Shown here: piece after piece, positions 47,536 to 57,663 of the stretch | Layout of the letters: each line of letters starts with the position of its first letter | How positions within the stretch are numbered: position 1 is the stretch's first letter | Assembly: GCA_030141605.1 (NCBI GenBank) | Contig: JAQGDQ010001169.1 | Coordinates: 1 to 57,696, forward strand | Direction of reading: 5' to 3' | DNA: 57,696 nucleotides | Origin: Tubiluchus corallicola | Lineage: Eukaryota; Priapulida; Priapulimorpha; Priapulimorphida; Tubiluchidae | Program-made: the position numbers and the translations under genes | The notes under the pieces: generated by a model | The model's input: only the letters and a program-made list of their open reading frames with translations | Databases searched by the model: none | What the model was told of the DNA's origin: nothing

Positions 47536-48417
47536 GCATTATAGAAATAGTTTAGAATTTTAGTAACTACTAGTACCAGATCTTTTAGATGATCTCTTGG
47601 TTGCAAAGATGCTTTTATAGTATTAGCAAGCCTTGAGTTTGCTGGAAGCAGCGTACTAGGTCAAAGATCTAATACCTCTTCGTAATGGCCACATGGCCAT
47701 TTAGACCTTTTAAATTGATAGGGTGTCAAAACTGTGCAAGTTTGGCCAGTATGGAAGTCGAAGATCATATAAACGTATGTTTACAACACCCAAGCTTGTT
47801 TACTCAGACACACCACACATTTAGGAGGCATTTTTTTTTAAAAAGTGCAAGACTAAAAGATAAGACACCACTTTTATTACAACAAATGTTCCATTACAAA
47901 AAACATCAGTTTTTCTTTCTGGTAGTCCCGTAGTAAGTTAAGAACATCAAGTTATTTTTATCTGGTGCAGCAATATATTGGTTCCAACTGTTTTAATTAT
48001 TCTAATTAATACTTAAACGGTATGTATATTTTATTATCTTCTTGCCAAAGTGCACTCTTGTAAATCTTACAGCCGGAGGAAACCCGATTAGCATTATTTT
48101 CTGTTTGCCAAAGGGCAATTATTTCAAATAAATATGTTTATAAAAAACACCAGTATCAATAATGAAATTCAGCAATTTTATTAACAGCCTTTCGTGTGAA
48201 CATAGACAAATGGCTGATAATTTTTTTCATTAAACGCCAATTTATTACTCGCATTTACGTGAAAATGCCAACAGCATCAGTAACATAATAAATTATCTGC
48301 ACCACATGCAAATAACACCTGTTATTAGTTTCCTTTTGCTGTCCAGAAACGACACAACGCTGAATTCATTTGACAGGAGAAGCCAGGCGATATTGACAGA
48401 TGTAAAAGGTGAACCGG
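47536..48417. other. Centre of the inverted repeat, no gene recognised
   Basis: Non-palindromic AT-rich spacer. Confidence 0.5.
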
Positions 48418-48425
48418 ACAACAGG

Positions 48426-48850
48426 CAGTGGCGTATCAAGCCTTCACGCCCCCCTAAGCTGACAGTTCTGTCTCGCCCATCTCTATTGTGAATTTATGGT
48501 TGTTTATGTAATGAGCAGATTGAACAATTACTTGTGGTGTATTAGAAACACTATTAACCTAGTTACTACGTGGTCATTATTAATTGCATTTATTTGTATA
48601 GCGCATATATTTGAGCAGGCTGCATAACTGCTTGTTGTGTTATACCTTGCACTTGTTCGTTATGTTGTGTCTATATAAAATTTGCTCTCACAAACTGCCT
48701 GTAGTGTGTTATAAAATGCTCCCCCTTACCTGAATATGAAGGTATATGTATTTTCCGAGGATAAAAAAGGTTTTTTTTCTAAAATGTGACGCCCTCAAAC
48801 TTTGGCGCCCTAGACTATACCGTAGTTGCCTATTGGTTAATACGCCTCCG
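48426..48850. mobile_element. hAT-type MITE with perfect 8-bp TSD
   Basis: Starts CAGTGGCGTATCAAG and ends TTAATACGCCTCCG. Flanked by ACAACAGG at 48418-48425 and 48851-48858, the 8-bp target duplication expected of hAT transposition. 425 bp, non-coding. Confidence 0.85.
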
Positions 48851-49143
48851 ACAACAGGTATATATTATGGTTAAATATGCACACGAGGCAGATTTCCTCA
48901 GCAGCGTTTATTACATCCCCAGGGGTAGTTCCAGTGAACTAACTGCTATATCATAGCTGATAACACGCGTAAGTTTAAGCTTTGAGAAGCTAGTCGGATT
49001 ACATATGAGCCATTACAGATCCCATTGGCACATGTGCATCTATGTTATTGTAAGGCAATCATGGAAAAAACTGTGAGCCAAGATCTTGATGCAGCAGTTC
49101 ACAAGGTGAAGAACACCAATTAGTCCAAATGCTCCGGATTTAG

Positions 49144-49635
49144 TTAAAGGAGAAGAAACACTTCTCACAAATAAAGTTTAAAATATTGTTTTGACATTTT
49201 GTGTAATTTATGTGCCGTTAATGCATACAGTGGTTGCGTTATCAATAATGCTCTATAAAACTTGTACATTTAAACTCCCGCGATGACTGTCAGGCACAGC
49301 CATTTTGACGGTAAGTCATTTCAAACAAGTTTAAATAACATTGCGAAAAGTATGAAAAATAATCAGCGACTTCGTAGTGCATTCTTCACTAACTAAGTAA
49401 TAGTTTAAATTACTTTATATTGACAATAAGATCAATAATGTGTTTTTGGTGAATCCGTGCGCACTTGGTGAAACAGTGACGTTTTACCAGATGGAGCAAA
49501 GATTTTAAATTAACAAGAATTTTCTTTTCCAATTACATGGGTTTTTCAAACAGCCAACTCTAACGCTAAATAGTATAACTTTGTATGTTTTTTGGGGGGA
49601 TATACTTTGAAATTGCCTTTTCTTCCCCCCTCTAA
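49144..49635 (+). mobile_element. TTAA-flanked MITE family 2, copy 3
   Basis: Begins TTAAAGGAGAAGAAACAC and ends CCTTTTCTTCCCCCCTCTAA. Ends are inverted to each other (AAAGGAGAAGAA against TTCTTCCCCCCT). Lies inside the spacer of the large inverted repeat. Confidence 0.7.
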
Positions 49636-50326
49636 GAAATCGATCAATATTGATTTTTTGACACATAATAACAAATGCAAACATGATCATGTGACACGAC
49701 TAATCAGTATTTGAAAAGGCAACCAATTGAATTTCATGCAAACTTTGATTAAAAGGTGCCAATATTTAGATCCTATTTAAAAGACAGAAAGAATTTGATC
49801 CATTACTTATGTCAAATGTCAGCTACATAGCACACAGCATCCCCATTTAATGTATATTAGATATCATAAAGCTACAGCGTCTATTAGATTTTAAGAAGCT
49901 GCGGCATTTCTCGCCCCATACCTGTCACTGAATGGTTTTGTCCATAATTGGCTTCTTAAAGCAACAGCTTCCTTAGATTCCCAAACTGTCATTAGCTGTT
50001 CTACCTGTGATTAGACCGCAGGAAGCAGCAGCAATTACGAGGCCATATAAAACATCCCACCCCTTCCGAACAATGGCTATGTCCATGCTATGTCCATGCT
50101 TAGGCTTCCTTAAAACGAATACTTAGCCATCACCTCACACAAATGGCTGGTACCATTAATTTGTGCTCATCACCTCACCCCTACTACAGAATGGCTATGC
50201 TTACATTTTGGCTGCACACTACAGCGGCATGCAAGCAACAAGTATCATCCCAACCCCTGCTAAAGAATGGCTGCGTCGATGTTGAAGTTTTCAAGTCTGG
50301 AAGACCTTTCATGCAATGGATGTATC
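49636..50326. other. Spacer of the inverted repeat, no gene recognised
   Basis: Contains short near-repeated phrases (ATGGCTATGTCCATGCTATG; CATCACCTCAC twice) but no coding signal. Confidence 0.45.
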
Positions 50327-51659
50327 ACTCGTCTTCCCTGCCCTGTGAGAGAAAACCTATTTCTATATGTTGGATGCAGAACAGTGTAACACATATCATC
50401 CCAACCCCTACCAGAGAATGGTTGCGTCCCTGATTAGGCTTCAGGAAGTAGCAGCACTCCCGATGCACATAATCCACGTGCTGGTTAGCGATGATTAGAG
50501 TTTGGTGAGTGATATAGGACGTGTGTAGGAGCTGTGCTGCTGTGAATTGCTATCTGAGTTAGAGTTGATGGGATAGAGTAGTGTATGTGTGCCAAGCTAT
50601 CAGTGAATATTGTTGTTAGAGTCTCGTGATGTCAGAAGCTTTGCAAAGTGGGATGACAATGAGGTATACTGTCCCATTAATTTTATTTTATAAATTTAAT
50701 TTTCCACATCAGATAAGTTGACTAAATTGTCATTTTATACAGTTCATAAATTGTCATTTTGAAATTTATGTTAATAGACTGTTTAATTGCGCAGCAGAAG
50801 TCGGATTTGTACTGCAGTATAAATGGATTTTTCCATTAATCCAATCTTTAATTGCATCTTTAATCTAATGTTTAATGGGCCATCAGAAAGTAAGTTTACT
50901 ACGTAGTATAATAATTAATCGATAATCGATGACTGATTAAAATTTTAATGAAGTCGAGTTTTACTCGAGTGATTAGTAATTAGACAGGCGGACTGCACTA
51001 TTTAAATCATAAATGCATTAATAATTGTAACTTTGGAAGTAAGATTAAAACACATAATTGCAGAACAGGAAACAGTGTTTTAAGCAAAGCTTTTGTGAAC
51101 ACATGGAGGGCCTGATGATCTTATAGGCCAGTATAGGCTGCACCTTACGGCTTCATAAGGTTTGGTAACATTTGATAAAGAAACCGTTTATCACTACGAT
51201 TGTGTTGGATTATGCGCTAATATGGTTTGCAATGAATAGCAAGTTAGTGGTACATTCCGTAAAGAACATTTTTATTGACAAACTTAAGAACCATTCTAGT
51301 TTCTTTTTAAAGAATTTGGAACAAGTTTACTTCAAGCTACGTGAATGTCGCTGAAATATTACTCGCTTACAAGTAAAAACTATTCAAGACGGATGCGAGT
51401 GGGTTGGATGGTAAGCTCAGTCTGAGAGGCCCCATAATTTCACTAGCCTAGGGCCCAAAAGGTCATAATCCGACCCTGAACACGTGTATATATTTTATTT
51501 AAAACGTTGATATAGTTTTGTAATTAAAACGTACTGTTTTTATGTACTTTTATATTACTATCACAGACAAGAGGTATTTACTAACCCAGACACACGTGCT
51601 GCGCATCTGCCGGGATTTGCACAAGTTTTACAAACAAAAATATTACAAATAGATCCCTC

Positions 51660-51815
51660 TTCACAACAGACTACGCCATTTTTGTAAAGATCAAAAATTG
51701 GTGACGAAGATCATTTAATTCTTGAATGTAACTATTATAATGATACAAGACATACCCTGTTTTTCATGTCAATGAAATTTTCCCAAACTTTATTAATCTT
51801 ACGGTAAAGGAAAAA
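51660..51815 (+). pseudogene. Decayed retroelement protein C-terminus (right arm)
   Basis: RLRHFCKDQ in one frame continues, after a one-base shift, as KIGDEDHLILECNYYNDTRH, followed by FFMSMKFSQTLLILR. The C..C..GDEDHLILEC..Y pattern resembles the tail of LINE-like polyproteins. The rest of the protein was not recognised. Confidence 0.45.
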
Positions 51816-52449
51816 TTTCTCTTTCTGATGAACGGAAATGAAATTGAATTTGCAAATTTAATTTGAAATTATATTACAGACTGTTTTAAAAGAAGAAAAT
51901 GATATCTTAGCCACAGAAAATCATATCCAATTGATAGCAAAAGTGCATAATTGTAATTATATTATTTTTGTAAACGTGTAAATACTATTTAATGTTTAGC
52001 CTCTAGTGTTTCTTTCAATAATAATGATGGCGATTATACCCAAGTGTTGAGATGCATTGTGTGATTTTTTTTATGTACATTATATTGTATATTGTATTGT
52101 GTTGTTCGTCAATAAACTATGATATTTAATAAACAGAACCGTCCAATTTTACACTTTGTAACAGAACAGTGTTTTTACATGATCGTTTACTGAGTTTTTG
52201 CACTCAAGCTGTGTATGAGATGTTTATTATTGTTAGAGAAAGTAAGTTTTTACACTCATTCTGCGTATTATTGCTAAAAGTAGGTTTTTGTAAGGCTTTT
52301 TGGTGGCTGCGTAGCAATTGAGTCTCTAGTCAACTTCATTTTATTACTTGTAATTCAAAACTTCGGTAACTATAGTCCCCCGCCCACACCATGTAGTCAT
52401 ATACCGAACTGACGTGCACTTCACTTTAATTAAAGGATAAGATACCACA

Positions 52450-52640
52450 ATAACCAGACGGTTTAGTCTAGTGGTAACGCGTTCGCTTTCCGTCGGGAAG
52501 GTCGTGAGTTCGATACAGTAGCCGGGTCATACCAAAGACATTAAAAATGGTACCTGGTGTTGCCCCGCCTGGAACGAGGAATTTAGGGTAAAAGTGGGGT
52601 AATAATAGTTTCCGTTATGTAGTTGTAGGTTGTTGTTTAC
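52450..52640 (+). mobile_element. tRNA-derived SINE in the right arm
   Basis: tRNA-like head at 52457-52527 with box A TAGTCTAGTGG and box B-like GAGTTCGATAC, then a body ATACCAAAGACATTAAAAAT and TGCCCCGCCTGGAACGAGGA. The acceptor stem does not pair well, so it is not a functional tRNA gene. Confidence 0.68.
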
Positions 52641-53240
52641 AGTCTGTGCAATAGCAAAAGACAAGCACAAAAGGACAGAAAAGAAGCTACATTCGAGTGT
52701 GTGGAACTCAACAAGCTAAACAGCCAGAAGCTGTGCAGCAGGTGAAATTGTCCAGAACTACTGTTCCACACGGAATGAACTACTGTTCATTAACCCCTTT
52801 ACTCATCAGGCTAAACATTGCTAAACTTGTTCAGTTAAGCAATTCAATTTATTCGTCTCTTTTACACGATATAACAATATACAATATTTATATGTGAATA
52901 ATACTGCTACGATAATACGGCTACGTCTACGTCTACGAACTGCTACGGCTTAAGGTGGCGCTGCTGCAGTTCATGGCGCACGTAAATTTGATAGTCTCTC
53001 GTACGTTTTTGTACAAAAGTAGATTTTATATTCTGACAAAATAATTTTGGACCTCGTATGCAGTTGACATTTATAGTGTTAGATCGTCTGTGCACTGGCA
53101 AGCTGTTCATTTTACCGGCAGTCTGTATAATTTTGACAAATTGATGGTATTGCGGAGACTTCGTTCAAGTTTTCCCGCCATTTGGAGCTTCACAAAGGAA
53201 TTCGGTTACCGGTAAACACAGACATACACGAGCGTACAGA

Positions 53241-54116
53241 ATGACTTCGACAAGCGATCACAACATTACCCTGGATGAGTTTCGACTGTTAAACCCAAAA
53301 CAAAGAGAAAAAGTCAATAAAAGTGAATTACTGAGGCTACTATCAGAATCAGAAATGACACCGCAAGCAGAGTCAGGTCTCGAGGACAGCAGTAAAGGCA
53401 CTGAACTAGAAAGTCAAGCAGCTATGGAAGCAAGGATTATTCAACAGGTTAGATTATTAATTTTTCCATTATCCAAGGAAATCTCTGAACTAAAGCAGCT
53501 CACAGATCAAGTTAAATCTAGCCAGGACTTTATAAGCAGCAAATTTGACCAATTTAAAATGGAGACAGATGCTTTAAAAAAGACCACCAATGATCTTACT
53601 AAAAAATTAAACGAGCTAGAGAGAAAGCAGGATGATTTAGACCAGTATGGGCGACGGGACACCCTCATTATCTCCGGTATACCCCAAGCTAGTGATTATG
53701 AAAATACTGACGAAATTGTTTGTCAAGTAGGTCAAGCCCTCAAGGTGAACATCTGTAAAGAGGACATCTCGATCTCCCATCGATTGCCACGAAAAGAAAG
53801 TGCTACAAGACCACCTCAGATTATTGTGAAATTTATAAAACGGAAAGTAAGAGACTGTTTGTGGCAAAACAAACCCAAGAGAAATGGATCTCTTAAGGCT
53901 AGTGATTTAGGGTATGTTTCACATAATCTTGTGTACATTAGTGAAAGTTTAACTAATCGTAGACGTGTATTACTTAACAAATGTCTCGAACTAAAAAGAA
54001 ACAAAGTAATCTTGTATGTTTGGACTAAAAATGGCCAGATTTTCATCAGGAAAACTGAATCATCTGAACCCTTCCCTGTAAACAATTTTGATGATGTAGA
54101 TAAATTAAAACACTAA
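53241..54116 (+). CDS. LINE ORF1 protein (coiled coil + RRM-like)
   Basis: 291 aa. Residues about 60-135 form a heptad-rich coiled coil ending ELERKQDDLDQYGRRDTLII, the junction typical of LINE ORF1 proteins, followed by an RRM-like domain (LIISGIPQ ... IIVKFIKRKVRDCLW) and a basic C-terminal domain (VYISESLTNRRRVLLNKCLE). Such proteins trimerise and bind the element's RNA. The frame is intact. The ATG at 53241 lies 324 bp into the element. Confidence 0.88.
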   Translation: MTSTSDHNITLDEFRLLNPKQREKVNKSELLRLLSESEMTPQAESGLEDSSKGTELESQAAMEARIIQQVRLLIFPLSKEISELKQLTDQVKSSQDFISSKFDQFKMETDALKKTTNDLTKKLNELERKQDDLDQYGRRDTLIISGIPQASDYENTDEIVCQVGQALKVNICKEDISISHRLPRKESATRPPQIIVKFIKRKVRDCLWQNKPKRNGSLKASDLGYVSHNLVYISESLTNRRRVLLNKCLELKRNKVILYVWTKNGQIFIRKTESSEPFPVNNFDDVDKLKH

Positions 54117-54132
54117 TCCCTTCTTCACTCGT

Positions 54133-54405
54133 TTGAATCAATTTCTCATTGTAATGGTTAGCTTTAATTGTACTAAGTGTAATAAAACTTGCAAAGCAAA
54201 TCAAAACTCAATTCAATGTGATGTGTGTTCCCTCTGGACACATCTAAAGTGTACAATGTTGTCTCATCATGAATTTGTAAATTTAGCAAATTCTAATGAC
54301 AGTTACTTCTGCCAGCAATGCATTAATGATGTGCTTCCTTTGCAGTTCATTGATGATGATGAATTTATGGAAATGACTAATCACTATCAATTTTCTAATT
54401 TTTAA
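54133..54405 (+). CDS. LINE PHD-type zinc finger (N-terminal part of ORF2)
   Basis: 90 codons. Contains CTKCNKTC, CDVCSLWTHLKC and CQQC, a C4-H-C3 PHD-like finger as found in several CR1/L2-group LINEs. The frame ends at a TAA (54403) directly after a run of five T. One base back, the frame continues without stop into the endonuclease, so this is probably the N-terminus of ORF2 cut off by a frame change. Confidence 0.8.
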   Translation: MNQFLIVMVSFNCTKCNKTCKANQNSIQCDVCSLWTHLKCTMLSHHEFVNLANSNDSYFCQQCINDVLPLQFIDDDEFMEMTNHYQFSNF

Positions 54406-57218
54406 AAGATTTATCTTGCTTTTCATCAATTTATGACTCTTCTTCGCTAGTCCACTGTAATAGAGATGATACAGACATCGACAATTATAGACTTCAGTAT
54501 GACAGCAAATACATTAATCTTGCAAATCTGAGTAGTGATAAATCCACAGATAAAGCAAACAATGACACATTTATAATACACTTTAACACATCAAGTTTGA
54601 GGAAATACTATACAGACATGACTGATACATTAACACAATTTCAAAAAATGCCTGAGTTAATAGCGATCTCGGAAACCAGAATTCACGAATCTGACACTTT
54701 TTTATGTAACATTCCAGGATATTCTTTCTTACACTATGATTCCAATACAGCTGCTGGTGGCGTAGGTGTGTATGTAAAATCTAGTCTCAATTTTAAAATT
54801 AAACCTGAATACAAAATAAGAACTTGTAAAAATGTTATTGTTAATGGGATTAGTACAACTAGTAGACTAGCACTTGAGGACCTGTGGCTCGAAATTGCTT
54901 CCACCGATAACAAAAAATCTTTCATATTTGGAGTAATATATAGGCATCCAAACACCCCAGTCGAACATTTTCATGACGAATTAGAATCAGTTCTTTGCAC
55001 TATCAACTCCACAGGCAAACCAGCTTATATATGTGGAGACATTAATATAGATTTATATCAACATGATAACAAGCCATTTATTAATAAGTATCTCAACATG
55101 CTCTTCTCAAATCAATTTACACCAATTATCACGCGACCAACTAGAATTACTCCAACGTCACACACCTTAATTGATCATATTTATACTAATAATCTTTCTA
55201 CACCCATCACATCTGGCATCATTACTAACCCCATTGCGGACCACTTGCCAATATTTGCCATTATAAGAAATACTAATCTCCTGCACAACAAGATTAAAAA
55301 ATCAGTCAGATGTACGAGATCATTCAATCAAGGTAACTTTTTAAGCGAGCTTCAAGTTAATATAAGTAACCTAACACTGAATGATGGCGAAGCAGACATA
55401 CACTCTTACTGCTCACAATTCATGGACTCGTTTAAAACATTACTTGATAAACATGCCCCACTCAAAACGTTATCAAGGAAAAACTCAAAAACTATAGCTA
55501 AACCATGGATCACTCCCGGCATTCTTAATTCTATTAAAACAAGAAGCCGTATGTATACAACACACAAGTTATCCAACTCGCTGTATAAGCAAAATTTATA
55601 TAAAACATATTCTAACAAACTTAATCACATCAAACATGCATCCAAAAAGAAGTATTACTCCCAGATCTTGGTTGCAAACAAAAATAACATGAAACAAACT
55701 TGGAGCACTATCAATGAACTTCTCAAAATTAAAAAAAGGACAGCTAGTATAATGCCAACTAAAGTTCGTTACCAAGGCACAACCTCGTGTGACCCGCTTA
55801 CAAATCTGTTTAATGCGTCAATTCTGACTGGGACATTCCCCGACACTTTAAAACTGGCAAAAGTAATCCCCATATATAAAAAAGATGATCCAAATGAGCT
55901 GAACAACTACCGACCTATCTCACTCATATCACCCATTGCCAAAATTTTTGAGTCAATTTTATATAAACGCCTGATGACATATTTAATCAAAAATGATACA
56001 ATATCATGTTTTCAATTCGGTTTCCGCAAAAATCATTCCACAATATTAGCAACTGCTGAAATCATAGACAATCTTCTGACAAACCTAGACAATAAATTAC
56101 TTACCTGCGGCATTTTTCTTGATTTAACAAAAGCTTTTGACACCGTTCAACACGACATTTTACTCAACAAAATGGACTATTATGGTATCCGTGGAATCAC
56201 GCAAAAACTATTCCAGTCATATCTTACAAACAGACACCAGTTTACGGTTGTTGACAATTTTGCCTCTGACCGATGCTCAATTCAGTGTGGTGTACCTCAA
56301 GGATCCACCTTGGGTCCACTTCTTTTCCTGATATATATAAATGACCTCCCTCTTTGTACTAACATGCAAACACGACTTTTTGCTGATGACACTAACCTCT
56401 TCTTAGCAGACAACGACACGCATAATCTTGAGCTTAGAAGTAATGAAGAACTGATCAAAATTAACACATGGACGCGTACAAATAAGTTAACAGTAAACTA
56501 TAATAAAACAAAATTTATGATCATAAGAAATAAATTTGAAAACAATGAAAACTCCATTATAACAGTATCCATGCAAGACTGTTTATTAGAACAAGTACCA
56601 GACATAAAATATCTGGGCGTCTACATAGACGACACCCTTACTTGGTCAACACACATAAAAAATATTACCTACAAAGTAAGCAAAGTTACAGGTATATTTT
56701 TTAAATTGAGGCATTACTTGAGCACGGATATACTAAAAATGATTTACTTTGCCATTGTGTACCCACACATTAACTATTGTATCTTATCGTGGGGCACAGC
56801 AAAAAAATCTGTTTTGAAACCTCTTACATCAGCACATAACAAAATTATCAAAACAATGACTTTTGCTGGGTTCCGAGATCATGCTACCCCTTCCTATTAT
56901 GCTTTGCAATTATTAAAAATTAATGAAATTTATAAGCTTGAGTTAGCGAAATTCATGTTCAAGTATAAAAAGTGCATTCTACCTAAATTATATGGCAATT
57001 ATTTCAAAAAGATTAGTGACGTTCACCAGTATTCTACGAGAGCAGCTACCAAACAAAACTATTTTCAGGAAAGATTTAGCACAACAAAAGGTCTACAAAC
57101 TTTAAAACATAATGGTACAATTCTATGGAATACTCTTTCAGATGATCTTAAGCAATCGACTAGTATCTATCAGTTAAGTAAATTATATAAATGTCAACTC
57201 TTGCAAACTTATTATTGA
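54399..57218 (+). CDS. LINE ORF2: endonuclease and reverse transcriptase
   Basis: Open frame of about 940 codons. No start codon precedes the endonuclease, which begins FIIHFNTSSLRK at about 54570. Endonuclease landmarks: ISETRI, GGVGVYVKS, GVIYRHPNTP, CGDINIDL, LIDHIYTNN, ADHLPIFAI. Reverse transcriptase landmarks: KVIPIYKKDDPNELNNYRPI, GFRKNHST, FLDLTKAFDTVQHDILL, CGVPQGSTLGPLLFLIYIND and the catalytic FADDTNLF near 56385. The catalytic residues are all present. The stretch between endonuclease and RT (KVRYQGTTSCDPLTNLFNAS) looks shorter than in related elements, where LANLFN-type and PLTxxFN-type motifs lie well apart. This suggests an in-frame deletion. Ends TAT TAT TGA at 57218. Confidence 0.9.
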   Translation, partial: FLKDLSCFSSIYDSSSLVHCNRDDTDIDNYRLQYDSKYINLANLSSDKSTDKANNDTFIIHFNTSSLRKYYTDMTDTLTQFQKMPELIAISETRIHESDTFLCNIPGYSFLHYDSNTAAGGVGVYVKSSLNFKIKPEYKIRTCKNVIVNGISTTSRLALEDLWLEIASTDNKKSFIFGVIYRHPNTPVEHFHDELESVLCTINSTGKPAYICGDINIDLYQHDNKPFINKYLNMLFSNQFTPIITRPTRITPTSHTLIDHIYTNNLSTPITSGIITNPIADHLPIFAIIRNTNLLHNKIKKSVRCTRSFNQGNFLSELQVNISNLTLNDGEADIHSYCSQFMDSFKTLLDKHAPLKTLSRKNSKTIAKPWITPGILNSIKTRSRMYTTHKLSNSLYKQNLYKTYSNKLNHIKHASKKKYYSQILVANKNNMKQTWSTINELLKIKKRTASIMPTKVRYQGTTSCDPLTNLFNASILTGTFPDTLKLAKVIPIYKKDDPNELNNYRPISLISPIAKIFESILYKRLMTYLIKNDTISCFQFGFRKNHSTILATAEIIDNLLTNLDNKLLTCGIFLDLTKAFDTVQHDILLNKMDYYGIRGITQKLFQSYLTNRHQFTVVDNFASDRCSIQCGVPQGSTLGPLLFLIYINDLPLCTNMQTRLFADDTNLFLADNDTHNLELRSNEELIKINTWTRTNKLTVNYNKTKFMIIRNKFENNENSIITVSMQDCLLEQVPDIKYLGVYIDDTLTWSTHIKNITYKVSKVTGIFFKLRHYLSTDILKMIYFAIVYPHINYCILSWGTAKKSVLKPLTSAHNKIIKTMTFAGFRDHATPSYYALQLLKINEIYKLELAKFMFKYKKCILPKLYGNYFKKISDVHQYSTRAATKQNYFQERFSTTKGLQTLKHNGTILWNTLSDDLKQSTSIYQLSKLYKCQLLQTYY

Positions 57219-57564
57219 GATAAGCGTACAGTATTTTGCCTATCTATCTGCCTCTTCATTTTACATCAGATCATCAAAACTCGCTCTGTATTTATTTATT
57301 TTTTTTTACATTATGCTTGTGTTATAAAGTAAATTTCAGTTACCATTGTTATTATGTTTCTGATGTCAGATTTTTATTTCAGTCCTTATTTCAGTTATGT
57401 TCAGTTTGATTTTTTTTTATTATTATTACTGTGTATGAATTGTACTAACACATTATAAGCATATCATTATCAATTTTATGTCATTCGTAACACTTTATTT
57501 ATTATAAGCAGTACTAACACTAATACACTAGCATAGCGCCTATAAAAAATGTTCATCACTAACC
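57219..57564 (+). other. LINE 3' untranslated region
   Basis: AT-rich, no open frame. It precedes the terminal hairpin. Confidence 0.7.
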
Positions 57565-57609
57565 AAAGGGCAGCTGACTAGATGACCAATTGGTCTTTCG
57601 CTGCCCTTT
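57565..57609 (+). promoter_or_regulatory. LINE 3' terminal hairpin
   Basis: Stem AAAGGGCAGC (57565-57574) with GCTGCCCTTT region (57600-57609). The inner part GACCAATTGGTC is itself palindromic. In CR1/L2-type elements such a structure near the 3' end is thought to be recognised by the element's reverse transcriptase. Confidence 0.75.
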
Positions 57610-57663
57610 CTTCACATTTTTGTTGCTAAATTAATTTTATTGTAACTGTGCGTGTGTTAAAAG

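Larger units (their letters stand above)
50327..52916 (-). repeat. Large inverted repeat, right arm (about 2.6 kb)
   Basis: Partner of 44841-47435. It carries about 23 bp not found in the left arm near 51560 (ACAGACAAGAGGTATTT). The arm ends at 52916, where the LINE 5' region begins. Confidence 0.93.

Noticed and set aside
52457-52527. Functional tRNA gene (and its mirror at 45230-45301)
   Set aside because: Promoter boxes are present but the acceptor stem pairs poorly and a SINE body follows.
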